This document shows, one piece after another, positions 1 through 8,437 of a DNA stretch of 64,000 nt. Source of the stretch: an uncultured Mediterraneibacter sp. (lineage in GTDB: Bacteria; Bacillota; Clostridia; Lachnospirales; Lachnospiraceae); contig NZ_CAKRDI010000005.1 in assembly GCF_934309415.1 (NCBI RefSeq), forward strand, positions 87,975 to 151,974. The letters run 5' to 3'. Position numbers and translations under genes: made by a program. The notes below the pieces were generated by a model. It did no database searches, was not told the DNA's origin, and saw only the letters and a list, made by a program, of their open reading frames with translations. The stretch's first letter is position 1; each line of letters opens with the position of its first letter.

Positions 1-978
1 ACATCCAGAAAACATATATCCCATGTTTGTAACATTAGATGTATCAAAACTACTTAGATCTAATGTCTCTAAGCTTCCGCAGCTAGAAAACATCGAATTC
101 ATATCTGTAATATGGGATGTGTCAAAGTTACTTAAATCTAATGTCTCTAAGCTTGAGCATCTCTGAAACATTTTATACATATTTGTAACATTAGATGTAT
201 CAAAGTTACTTAAATCTAATGCCTCTAAGCTTGAACATTCCGCAAACATTTGGTCCATTGTAGTAACATTGGATGTATCAAAACTGCTCAAATCTAATAT
301 CTTTAAATTTTCACACTCCACAAACATCCAAGCCATATCCTTAACTTTTGATGTTTTAAATCTACTTAAATCTAATATTTCTATACTTGAACAACTATCA
401 AACATTCTGTACATTGTCGTAACATTAGATGTATCAAAGTCACTTAAATCTAATGTCTTTAAACTTGAGCATCCCTCAAACATATAGGACATACATTTAA
501 CATTGGATGTATCAAAGTTACTTAAATTTAATATCTCTAAATTCTTAAAAAACGCAAACATACTTTGCATCGATGTCATTGATAAAGTATCTAAATCCTT
601 AAGATCTACCTTGCGAATATCTTGTGCATACTTACACCATTCTGGCGTATAAATTCCATTATAATTACAATCACATGCATAATCTCCCTCTCCAGAAATA
701 GACAATTTCCCGTTGCTATCTATTTGCCACTCCAAATCTCCTGATACCCCTGAATGTAGTATCTCTGCATCAGATTCATCACCGTTCTCTTCTATGACGG
801 TACTATTCACTTCACTCTCTTCTTTCTCCTCAGCATATTCGTCATCAACACAAACTAAAGTTTTATCGTTACCAATGTCACTATCTATTGTCTCTGCATA
901 TGCCATACTAGGTACTTGACCCAATAATAATGTTAAACACAATACCTTAGCCGCCATTCTCTTCCATAATTTTTTCAA
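1..978 (-). CDS. BspA-family (DUF285) repeat surface protein, 3' end outside the window
   Basis: A secreted protein of repeated units of about 24 residues with the pattern LDLSNFDTSNVT-x-M-x-x-MF-x-x-CSSLE. At least eight units can be read on the minus strand before the window edge. This is the DUF285/BspA-like repeat found on surface proteins of gut bacteria, usually tied to adhesion. A signal peptide ends near VPSMAYA and is followed by an acidic linker. I chose the TTG at 978 because it gives the basic n-region MKKLWKRMAAK and sits 12 bases below a G-rich ribosome site; an ATG at 957 is the alternative. It follows the LRR gene after 65 bases, so the two may be co-transcribed. The stop codon and any anchoring domain lie beyond base 1. 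Confidence 0.85.
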   Translation of the reverse strand, partial: MKKLWKRMAAKVLCLTLLLGQVPSMAYAETIDSDIGNDKTLVCVDDEYAEEKEESEVNSTVIEENGDESDAEILHSGVSGDLEWQIDSNGKLSISGEGDYACDCNYNGIYTPEWCKYAQDIRKVDLKDLDTLSMTSMQSMFAFFKNLEILNLSNFDTSNVKCMSYMFEGCSSLKTLDLSDFDTSNVTTMYRMFDSCSSIEILDLSRFKTSKVKDMAWMFVECENLKILDLSSFDTSNVTTMDQMFAECSSLEALDLSNFDTSNVTNMYKMFQRCSSLETLDLSNFDTSHITDMNSMFSSCGSLETLDLSSFDTSNVTNMGYMFSGC

Positions 979-1002
979 TCTTTTTCTTCGCCCCTTTCTG
1001 CT

Positions 1003-1031
1003 ATTAAGCAAATGTACTTTTCCTGCTTAAT
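1003..1031 (-). other. Small hairpin between the LRR gene and the BspA-like gene
   Basis: An 8-bp perfect inverted repeat (ATTAAGCA/TGCTTAAT) lies in the 65-base gap. It has no T-run after it on the minus strand, so it is not a strong terminator. It could trim or stabilise mRNA between the two surface-protein genes. Confidence 0.3.
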
Positions 1032-1043
1032 TATCATCTTTCA

Positions 1044-3293
1044 TCATTTTGCTTTTCCATAAACATACTTCGTACTCTTCTGTCCCACAACTCTCTTCCC
1101 CTCAGAATTCTTATGATATGGGAATACCCAATAAAAATTATACTCTGATTTTGAAGCTTTCTTATCAACATAGCTTGTCTTAGATGTCATTCCGATATAC
1201 CCATACTTTCCGCTTGCTGTTTTTCCATAAATTAAATACCCGGCAGCATCTGCTGATTTTGTCCATGTAAGTTTCACAGCACCTTTTTGATTCGCTGCTT
1301 TTAAATTGGTGACACTTGCACAAACTCCTTTTGCATATACATATCCGCAAGATGTATTGATTGCTTTCTTTCCATCTGAACCTGTTATATATGGATATAC
1401 CCAATAAAAATTATAGTCTGTGTCTAATGCTTTTTTATCAATAAACGATGTTCCACTGGTTGTCATTCCTGCATATCCATATTTTCCATTCTTTTGTGCA
1501 TAAATTATATAACCATCTGCTCCTGCGGCCTCATTCCACGTAAGCCTGACCTTATTTTTCCCATAAGATTTTGCCACTACATTTCTTACTGCATTTGGTT
1601 TAAATTTCCCAATCAATTCATACCGTACATTATTTTCTTTTGCCCATTGAATTGCTTTTTTTGCATCAGAATAAATATACGCTGTAAGTGATGGGCAATC
1701 TGCTACCAAATTCTTTTCCCATTCTGATAGATAATATGGCATATAAAGAGCTGTAAGATTTGTACACCTTTCAAATGCACCATAATCTATTTTAGTAATT
1801 CCATTCCCAAGTTTTAATGTCTTAAGTGAACTACATTCAAAAAATGCACGCTCTCCCAATAACGTAATTGAATCTGGAATATTAATATCCGTTAAATTTG
1901 TACAACTTCTAAACGCATACCTTGATATTTTTGTTGGCTGAGCTTTTATTTCTACTTTTCTTAACTTAGAGCAATACGCAAACATTTGATACGGAATTTC
2001 TTTTAATCCGCTCCCTATTGTTACGCTTTCCAAATTAGGGCACTCTGAAAATGCTGATTCTTCTATATCAGTTATTGAATTAGAAAGTGTAAGACTTTTT
2101 ATTGCTGTGCCTTCAAATGCGCTGTTTCCTATGCATTTTAACTTTGAATTCCAATTAATATCTGACAAACTTGTACATCCTTCAAATGCATCGTCTTCTA
2201 TCTTCTCTACATTTCCCCCTAATTTTAATGACCATAAAGCAGTATCTCCTTTAAATGCTTCAGCCGCAATCGTCATAACCTTATCTGGTATTGTAATACT
2301 TTTCAAATTGATACATTCCCTGAACGCCGCAATTCCAATACTTTTTAATTCTTTTCCCAAAGTTACACTACTTAAATTCGGGCAAGAATAAAAAGCTCTT
2401 GGTTCTAAAGTCGTCACACCATTTCCAACCGTTACACTGATTAAATTATCGCATCCACCAAAAGCCACTTCTCCTATCTCAAGTACATTATCTGGAATAT
2501 TTACTGATTTTATATCTGTACCAGAAAAAGCGTGTCCTCCAAGTGTTTTTACACTTTTCCCAATACTGATATTTTCTAAACTGGAACATCCCCCAAATGC
2601 ATATTCATCAACCAAAATTACAGAATTCGGAATTGTCACTTTTCGAAGTGCTGTACAACCATGAAATGCTGAATTCTTAATTTCTTTTAATCCATTTTCC
2701 AACGTTAATGTTACCATTCCATAGCAAGAATCAAAAGCTGCTGCTCCAATTTTCTTTACACTACCTGGAATACGTACACTTGTAATTGATCCTACATTAT
2801 AAAATGCAGCATTTGAGATTTCTGTTACACCATCAGGAATTGTTACTGCTCCACCCGATCCTGTATACTCTTTCAAAACTGTTCCTTCAATTTTAAAAGA
2901 ATTGGCTGCTTTTGCTGTTTGCACACTTACAGCATTCTCATCTGTTTCTAACTGCTCTTCTTGTTTTGCATCGTCTACTGAGTTCTCAATTTTCTGCTCT
3001 TCCTGCACTTCTTCATTTTCCGTCACATCGTCTGTCTGGATTTCCGCATCTTTCTCCTCATTATCTTTTTCTTCTAATTTTAAAGAATCATCTTGATTTT
3101 CTGATATTTCCAACTCATTTTCTGTTTCATCTGGCGCAAGTTGAGTTTCAGACGTTGTTTCAAACTCTTGCTCTGTTTCTGTTTCCTGTGATATTATCTG
3201 TTCTTCTGCAATCGTTGGAATCGTCATACTAATCGATAGCATACATGCTAAGCCAACACTAATTCCTTTTTTTAGTAATCTTTTTCTTTTCAT
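1044..3293 (-). CDS. Secreted leucine-rich repeat (LRR_5, BspA-type) protein with two C-terminal FN3-like modules
   Basis: A 749-residue surface protein. A basic signal peptide (MKRKRLLKKG, cleavage near PTIAEE) leads into an acidic Glu/Gln-rich linker to about residue 130. Some 18 LRR_5 units follow with the pattern I-x-x-x-AF-x-x-C-x-x-L-x-x-V-x-I-P. Two FN3-like modules of about 90 residues close the protein, each with GY-[LI]-IY and NFYWV-x-PY, and the chain ends YVYGKAK. The LRR fold is a protein- or glycan-binding scaffold and no catalytic motif is seen. The ATG at 3293 is preceded by GGGAGG and starts a normal signal peptide; a longer frame begins at 3368 but adds a hydrophobic stretch with no ribosome site. 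The target is unknown. Confidence 0.9.
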   Translation of the reverse strand: MKRKRLLKKGISVGLACMLSISMTIPTIAEEQIISQETETEQEFETTSETQLAPDETENELEISENQDDSLKLEEKDNEEKDAEIQTDDVTENEEVQEEQKIENSVDDAKQEEQLETDENAVSVQTAKAANSFKIEGTVLKEYTGSGGAVTIPDGVTEISNAAFYNVGSITSVRIPGSVKKIGAAAFDSCYGMVTLTLENGLKEIKNSAFHGCTALRKVTIPNSVILVDEYAFGGCSSLENISIGKSVKTLGGHAFSGTDIKSVNIPDNVLEIGEVAFGGCDNLISVTVGNGVTTLEPRAFYSCPNLSSVTLGKELKSIGIAAFRECINLKSITIPDKVMTIAAEAFKGDTALWSLKLGGNVEKIEDDAFEGCTSLSDINWNSKLKCIGNSAFEGTAIKSLTLSNSITDIEESAFSECPNLESVTIGSGLKEIPYQMFAYCSKLRKVEIKAQPTKISRYAFRSCTNLTDINIPDSITLLGERAFFECSSLKTLKLGNGITKIDYGAFERCTNLTALYMPYYLSEWEKNLVADCPSLTAYIYSDAKKAIQWAKENNVRYELIGKFKPNAVRNVVAKSYGKNKVRLTWNEAAGADGYIIYAQKNGKYGYAGMTTSGTSFIDKKALDTDYNFYWVYPYITGSDGKKAINTSCGYVYAKGVCASVTNLKAANQKGAVKLTWTKSADAAGYLIYGKTASGKYGYIGMTSKTSYVDKKASKSEYNFYWVFPYHKNSEGKRVVGQKSTKYVYGKAK

Positions 3294-3343
3294 CCTCTTT
3301 CCTCCCTTGGTAATTACTATAAAACAAGTTATTATTATATATA

Positions 3344-3372
3344 ATAATATCAATATTGCTCTATACATTCAA
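3344..3372 (-). promoter_or_regulatory. Possible sigma-A promoter of the LRR surface gene
   Basis: On the minus strand TTGAAT (3372-3367) and TATTAT (3349-3344) are separated by 17 bases, about 50 bases above the chosen start. The region is AT-rich, so a chance match is possible. Confidence 0.35.
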
Positions 3373-3445
3373 TCATTTTTATAAAACACATATATCTGTT
3401 ATATGCTACCAAAATCATTAAAACGTCCATCATATAATTAGTTGT

Positions 3446-3471
3446 AAAAAATGGGATGGCAAAACCATCCC
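3446..3471 (-). terminator. Rho-independent terminator after the surface-gene remnant
   Basis: A perfect 7-bp stem GGGATGG/CCATCCC with a five-base loop is followed on the minus strand by a run of T. It sits 8 bases past the stop of the FN3-like remnant. Confidence 0.85.
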
Positions 3472-3478
3472 AATAATT

Positions 3479-3540
3479 TTACTTTGCTTTTGCATACACA
3501 TAAGCTGTAGAACTTCCCAAAACACGGTTTCCATTATAAG
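3479..3540 (-). pseudogene. Remnant of the C-terminal FN3-like module of a lost surface protein
   Basis: The minus strand reads YNGNRVLGSSTAYVYAKAK and then a TAA stop. This matches the last 20 residues of the FN3-like modules of the neighbouring proteins, for example DGNRVVG-x4-YVYGKAK. Upstream the frame runs straight into the terminator of the 1096-residue gene and is open for only about ten more codons. The remnant keeps its own terminator at 3446-3471. It is most simply the tail of a deleted or recombined paralogue. Confidence 0.75.
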
Positions 3541-3581
3541 AAAAAAGAACTGATATATGAAATAATTTCACACATCAGTCC
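3541..3581 (-). terminator. Rho-independent terminator of the Tp47-domain gene
   Basis: A 16-bp stem with G-U pairs (GGACTGATGTGTGAAA against TTTCATATATCAGTTC) is followed by six T on the minus strand, about 60 bases after the stop at 3639. Confidence 0.85.
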
Positions 3582-3638
3582 TTTTCATTACACAGCCTTT
3601 ATATCAAAACAGACTACTTATTGATTATAAAAGACTTA

Positions 3639-6600
3639 TTATTTAGCTTTACCATATACATAGTTTGCGCTCTTCTGCCCTGCAACTACTTTGCCATTAG
3701 CATCTTTGTGGTATGGGAATACCCAGTAGAAATTGTATTCAGACTTAGAAGCTTTTGTATCAACATAGCTTGTCTTGGAAGTCATTCCAATATAGCCATA
3801 TTTTCCACTTGCAGTTTTTCCATAAATCAGATATCCGTCAGCACCTGCAGATTTTGTCCATGTAAGTTTTACTGAACCTTTTTGGTTTGCTGCTTTCAGA
3901 TTTGTTACGCTTGTGCAAACACCTTTTGCATATACATACTTGCAAGATGTATTGATTGCTCTCTTTCCAGCGCTGTCAAGTCTGTATGGATATACCCAGT
4001 AGAAGTTATATTCACTGTCTGCTGCTTTTGTGTCTGTATATGTTGTTTTAGATGTCATACCAACATATCCGTATTTTCCGCTTGCTTTCTTTCCATAAAT
4101 GATGTATCCATCAGCATCTGCAGATTTTGTCCATGTAAGTTTTACTTTGTTCTTTCCTGCTGCTTCAGCTTTCAGATTTGTAACAGCTACCGGAGTTTTC
4201 TTTACAAGTGCATCAATTGCATTATTCAGATGAGTTGTAGCTTCATCTACAGCTGCCTGAGATTTCTTTGCTTCAAGTGCTTCTTTTGCTTCCTGAAGTT
4301 CTTCCTGCATGGAAGACCATGTCTCTGCTGTATAATCGCTTTCTTTCAGTGATTCAGCTTTTTTGATTGCTGCTTCAAGTTTGCTTGTATCCTGTACCGG
4401 ATCATCTTTTACAATGTTATCACTTGTTGCCTCAAATTTGTATGTTACGTCATTGTAACCAAGTGCTGTAATTGTAATTGTCCAGTATCCTGTTCCATCA
4501 GTGTCTGCCGGGAGCTGGCAACGAAGAGAATCTGTAAGTCCAAGCTGGATTCCCATAGATTTGTGCATCCAGTTATCTGATGCGAACTTTGTTCCATAAG
4601 TTGCAAGTGCTTTGGAATATGTAGAATCATCTCCATAATATGTCCATTTGACAGCCTGCATATTTGCACCAAGATCACCATAATCTCCATTCAGGTCTAC
4701 ACGGATAAATTCACCGTAAGCACCTACATCGCTTCCTGATCTTACTGTCAGACCTACATCCTCTGCAGATGGAGCTGTCTTTAATGACTGATCTTTAATA
4801 CCTGAAGCTGTTCCTGTTGCTTTTTCGGAGAAGCTGAAGCTTCCATCTTTATTCAATGTTGCTGTCTTAAGACCATTTGTCTCTGCTGTTACATCTGCAA
4901 CGAGACCTGTATAACTTGCCAGTTTATTTTCTGAATATCCTCCTGAAAGAATACCACCATTTTCAACAACATTATAGTTTTTGCAGAATGCTTCGTAATC
5001 AGCTTTTGCCACTTTAACCGGTACATATTTCAGACCTGTGACGTCATATTCTGTCATCTCTGCTGTTGTACCGTCAGCTTCTGTAATTGTTCCTTTAGCA
5101 AACTGAATTGTACTTCCATCTGTAAGAACTGCTACAACTGTTTTTGTTCCATCTTCTTTTTCTACAGATTTCCAATAAGAAATATTGTACTCTTTTCCAT
5201 TGTCAGCTTTGATTACAGCAGCACACTGGAAACTTCCTCTGTGAAGTCCATGATTTGTTGTAGCTCTTGATACTGTATCGAAAGCTCCTTTATCATGCTC
5301 TTCTCTTGTATCTACTTCATCTGAAGAAGATGCATCACCTGCTGCATAAACACCTTCTGCTGCCCAGTACTCTGCCCAGGAAAGTCCTGCATATACGTAA
5401 GTATATGGATCTTCATATTTGTATGTGAATTTGCAGTTATTCTCATAACCTGTTGCAGTTACTTCAATCTCAAACTCCTGACCTTCTTCTGCATTTGCGA
5501 ATGGTTTGGCTGTTGTATCAATTGTTCCGTCTTCTTTGATAATTGTAACAGCACCTCTTCCTGATGCAGCATAGCTTGTACCATTTACAGATACGGATTT
5601 GATATTCTTAATATATGCACTCAGATCATCCTGGCTGTATCCATCTGCCGGAACAAGTGCTGCTTTATCACTGTTATAGGATGCAGGCATTGCCTCTGTA
5701 GTAAGTTCAAAGCTTGTGCTGATATCTGCATATTTTCCGCTCTTATCTGTGATATTCAGTGTATAGCTTCCAACTTTGGCACTGGCAGCATTAAATGTAA
5801 GCTCATTTCCTTTTACAGCTACATTCTCCAGACCATCAACGCTGTATTCAGCATCGTAATCTTCCGGAAGACTTACAGTAATTGCTGTTTTTCCTGAAGT
5901 GGCTTTCGCATTTTCTACTTTTAATCCGCTCTCAAATTTCACCGGAACATACTGTTCTACAGGAATTACATAAATTCCATTGTCTGTATAATATGTTACC
6001 TTGTTGATAGTCTGTCCCATCATATCAACATAGTTTTTGTAAGAAAGTTCACAACCGTGTGTCTCTGTTACAAATCCAGTACTCCATGCAAGCATGGACT
6101 GACGCCAGATATTTTCCACATGACGAAGTCCATAGTTCCCACCTTCTTCAGTACTTACTACAACACCATAAACTGTATTTACATCCGGTAATCCATTCAA
6201 ATCTAACTGATAATCGCCATACTTTGTTTCTGTTGTAAAATCTGCTGTTACATCACTTAATGTCTGTGCTTCAACACCTTTTACTTCACCAAAACTCAGT
6301 GTCCCATCTTCGTTTACTGTAGCCTCTTTGTAATAGGACGGAGCATCACTTAAAACATAATAAGAATAAGAACTGCTCTCAAACAGTGCATCTTTTCCTT
6401 CGTATGTTGTTGTGCTTTCTTTTCCTCTGTTTGTTACAGTGATTGTGACACTGCTGTCATCTGTAATCTGAGTATACTTGTCTAATACAGAAGCATCACT
6501 AATCTTTACAGGGAAAGTAATACCTGTAATGTCAGATCCATCTGAATTTACATGGTATGATCCTGCTGCAAGATTAGAAGTTCTTGTCTTGTTCAGTGTA

Positions 6601-6929
6601 GCAGATGAAACTGCATCTGCTCCGTTTACTCCATCAGCCGCATAGAATTCAGCGTATGGAATGTTCATTAATACATAAACCTCTGAGCTGACTGCCTGTG
6701 CTTCTGCATCGTCTGCTGATTCCTCAGCAACCGGCTCTGCATCTGCTGTCTGCTGCTCTTCTGTCTGTGCTTCTTCTGCTACTTCTTCTGTAGCGTCAAC
6801 AGCATTTTCATCCTGTACAGCTTCATCAGCAACTGTTTCTGCCATTGCCGGTACAGTTGGATACACACTTACTACCATTGCTGCTGCCATTGCTACTGCA
6901 AGTGCTTTTGTAAATTCTCTCCTTTTCAT
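3639..6929 (-). CDS. Large secreted protein with Tp47-like domains, a FIVAR module and two FN3-like modules
   Basis: A 1096-residue exported protein. A signal peptide (MKRREFTKALAVAMAAAMVV, cleavage near PAMAE) precedes an acidic linker to about residue 80. Two related regions follow, each starting with an aromatic VYV-x-MNIPYAEFYAADG or TYVYAGLSWAEYWAAEG segment and holding a D-x-VS-x-AT motif. I associate these with the Treponema Tp47 (penicillin-binding lipoprotein) C-domain family. A helical FIVAR-like stretch (about 845-905) and two FN3-like modules ending YVYGKAK close the protein. AAGGAGG precedes the ATG. It lies directly downstream of the flavinylation cluster but has its own 5' gap with a hairpin. 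The function is unknown; the Tp47 link is from memory of the family. Confidence 0.8.
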   Translation of the reverse strand: MKRREFTKALAVAMAAAMVVSVYPTVPAMAETVADEAVQDENAVDATEEVAEEAQTEEQQTADAEPVAEESADDAEAQAVSSEVYVLMNIPYAEFYAADGVNGADAVSSATLNKTRTSNLAAGSYHVNSDGSDITGITFPVKISDASVLDKYTQITDDSSVTITVTNRGKESTTTYEGKDALFESSSYSYYVLSDAPSYYKEATVNEDGTLSFGEVKGVEAQTLSDVTADFTTETKYGDYQLDLNGLPDVNTVYGVVVSTEEGGNYGLRHVENIWRQSMLAWSTGFVTETHGCELSYKNYVDMMGQTINKVTYYTDNGIYVIPVEQYVPVKFESGLKVENAKATSGKTAITVSLPEDYDAEYSVDGLENVAVKGNELTFNAASAKVGSYTLNITDKSGKYADISTSFELTTEAMPASYNSDKAALVPADGYSQDDLSAYIKNIKSVSVNGTSYAASGRGAVTIIKEDGTIDTTAKPFANAEEGQEFEIEVTATGYENNCKFTYKYEDPYTYVYAGLSWAEYWAAEGVYAAGDASSSDEVDTREEHDKGAFDTVSRATTNHGLHRGSFQCAAVIKADNGKEYNISYWKSVEKEDGTKTVVAVLTDGSTIQFAKGTITEADGTTAEMTEYDVTGLKYVPVKVAKADYEAFCKNYNVVENGGILSGGYSENKLASYTGLVADVTAETNGLKTATLNKDGSFSFSEKATGTASGIKDQSLKTAPSAEDVGLTVRSGSDVGAYGEFIRVDLNGDYGDLGANMQAVKWTYYGDDSTYSKALATYGTKFASDNWMHKSMGIQLGLTDSLRCQLPADTDGTGYWTITITALGYNDVTYKFEATSDNIVKDDPVQDTSKLEAAIKKAESLKESDYTAETWSSMQEELQEAKEALEAKKSQAAVDEATTHLNNAIDALVKKTPVAVTNLKAEAAGKNKVKLTWTKSADADGYIIYGKKASGKYGYVGMTSKTTYTDTKAADSEYNFYWVYPYRLDSAGKRAINTSCKYVYAKGVCTSVTNLKAANQKGSVKLTWTKSAGADGYLIYGKTASGKYGYIGMTSKTSYVDTKASKSEYNFYWVFPYHKDANGKVVAGQKSANYVYGKAK

Positions 6930-7002
6930 TGCTTCCTCCTTATAAATAAATTAGATTTATCTATTAAAAGTTAGGTTCCCCTAACCCTTAATCAAAAAAT
7001 TA

Positions 7003-7057
7003 GTAACAGTTCAGCCAGTAAGCCTGATGCTGCTCTGCTGCACGGCTGAACTGTTAC
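7003..7057. repeat. Palindromic element, GTAACAGT family
   Basis: A perfect 14-bp inverted repeat GTAACAGTTCAGCC/GGCTGAACTGTTAC encloses 27 bases. It lies between the ferredoxin gene stop and the Tp47 gene. Its outer GTAACAGT ends are shared with the hairpins at 10347, 33391 and 47392. In this position it may attenuate or end the flavin operon. Confidence 0.7.
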
Positions 7058-7072
7058 AGAAATCACCCCGGC

Positions 7073-7945
7073 TTATAAACCAAGCCACAGGCATAATCCG
7101 AGCAAAATTCCTGCTCGAATGATTGTAAAACCAATTTCACTTCCCTGAATCTGTTTTATTCCGCAATGGATGTTTTTCTTCGGGCATGTGTCAACACATT
7201 TCTGACACTGGAAACAGTCTCCTGAAACCTGAAGTGAACCATCCGCCGGAAGTTCTATTGCGGAAGGGCAGCCTTTTGTACATGCCCTGCATCCTTTAAT
7301 ACAATTCTCTCTGTTTCTGTGCAGTGAGAAAAACGGTAAAACCGGAAGTAGTGAAAAAATTGCTCCCATCGGGCAGAAAAATCTGCAGAAGAATCTTTCC
7401 TGTACACACATTCCGATTAACAGTAAAAGTAAAAGAACAGATCCTGTTATATAAGAACCCAGTTTAAAATTCCCTGCATGGACCATGGAAAACACATCCC
7501 ATGGACTGCTTCCCTTTGCCTTATCATATACACCTGCAAAACACATGATCACGATTATTGTCAAAATTACATATTTCAGATAAGACAACTTCGCTGCTAA
7601 TGTCTCGCTTAGTGTAACTGGTTTCTTTTTTAACTTCTTGCAGATTGCAACATAAATTGCTCTCATTGCATCCCCGAGTGCGCCAAATGCACAGGCAAAT
7701 CCACAAAAGAAACGTCCAAAAACAATGGTATATGCACAAATGCAGATTAGCACTGTAACAAATGAAGTCAATTCAATCTGCTGTCCTGCTCCAAGTCTTG
7801 TAAATACATACTTTACACCTGAAAATGCTGCCGTATATACAGACGGGATAAATACAAAGAACAACAACTGAATTACAGCTCTGATCCAGGCATGGATTTT
7901 TTTTATATCTTTTCGTGTCAGGTTATGTATATCCATCTTCTTCAT
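7073..7945 (-). CDS. NapH/YccM-like membrane polyferredoxin (4Fe-4S)
   Basis: A 290-residue polytopic membrane iron-sulfur protein expected to pass electrons across or along the membrane. Five or so hydrophobic segments carry the loop motifs FCGFACAFGAL and FCRFFCPMGA, typical of the NapH/NosR/RnfH-like fold. The C-terminal part holds two 4Fe-4S sites, CIKGCRACTKGCP and CFQCQKCVDTCP, plus one extra Cys. The start at 7945 has GGAG upstream and follows the FMN-binding gene stop within 2 bases, so the two are coupled. In context it is the likely membrane electron conduit feeding the flavinylated proteins next door. The electron donor is not in the window. Confidence 0.88.
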   Translation of the reverse strand: MKKMDIHNLTRKDIKKIHAWIRAVIQLLFFVFIPSVYTAAFSGVKYVFTRLGAGQQIELTSFVTVLICICAYTIVFGRFFCGFACAFGALGDAMRAIYVAICKKLKKKPVTLSETLAAKLSYLKYVILTIIVIMCFAGVYDKAKGSSPWDVFSMVHAGNFKLGSYITGSVLLLLLLIGMCVQERFFCRFFCPMGAIFSLLPVLPFFSLHRNRENCIKGCRACTKGCPSAIELPADGSLQVSGDCFQCQKCVDTCPKKNIHCGIKQIQGSEIGFTIIRAGILLGLCLWLGL

Positions 7946-7946
7946 T

Positions 7947-8378
7947 TTATTCTCCTGCCTTCTCTAAAGCCTGCTGTGTCGCATTCCTTATCCCGGTAGA
8001 GCTAAAAGTTGCTCCACTGATTGTATCCACATCCCAGGTCTGTTGTTCAATAATTGTCGGAATAATCTCTTTCGCCATTGCCAGATAAGCTCCATCTTCT
8101 TTTTCAGCTGAAAGTATATTCACTTCCGTTACTTTTCCATCTTTAACTGTAACTGAAACGGAGATTGGTCCGCCGAATCCTTCCGCTTCACCCTCATAGG
8201 TTCCATCTTTATATCCAGACTCTGCACTTTCTTCTGTGCTTCCCTCGCTGCTCTCTACCTGTGCTTTCAGTCTGGCTATTTCGTCATCTTTTTCTCTTGC
8301 AGTAAGAACAGAATTATATCCCAGCAGCAACATAACTATTGCCACAAGACTTACTACTCGTATCCAAAACTCTTTCAT
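7947..8378 (-). CDS. Membrane-anchored FMN-binding domain protein
   Basis: A 143-residue protein with one N-terminal membrane helix (WIRVVSLVAIVMLLLGY), a short coiled linker and one FMN-binding domain facing outside. The domain has the YKDGTYEGEAEGFGGP opening and ends with DTISGATFSS, where Thr124 lies in the Ser-Gly-Ala-Thr sequence to which ApbE joins FMN through a phosphoester bond. It is the same size class as RnfG/NqrC-type one-electron carriers but smaller. It sits between the four-domain FMN protein and the polyferredoxin and is probably the flavin relay between them. Confidence 0.9.
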   Translation of the reverse strand: MKEFWIRVVSLVAIVMLLLGYNSVLTAREKDDEIARLKAQVESSEGSTEESAESGYKDGTYEGEAEGFGGPISVSVTVKDGKVTEVNILSAEKEDGAYLAMAKEIIPTIIEQQTWDVDTISGATFSSTGIRNATQQALEKAGE

Positions 8379-8437
8379 TCAGTAATTTTTCTCCACTTTT
8401 TTCTCTAAAATACTGTAATTAATTCAATATAAACCCA

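Noticed and set aside
1-957. CRISPR-like array from the regular repeats at the left edge
   Set aside because: The regular spacing of about 70 bases codes for DUF285 repeats in one open frame; the repeats vary at codon level and there are no spacers.
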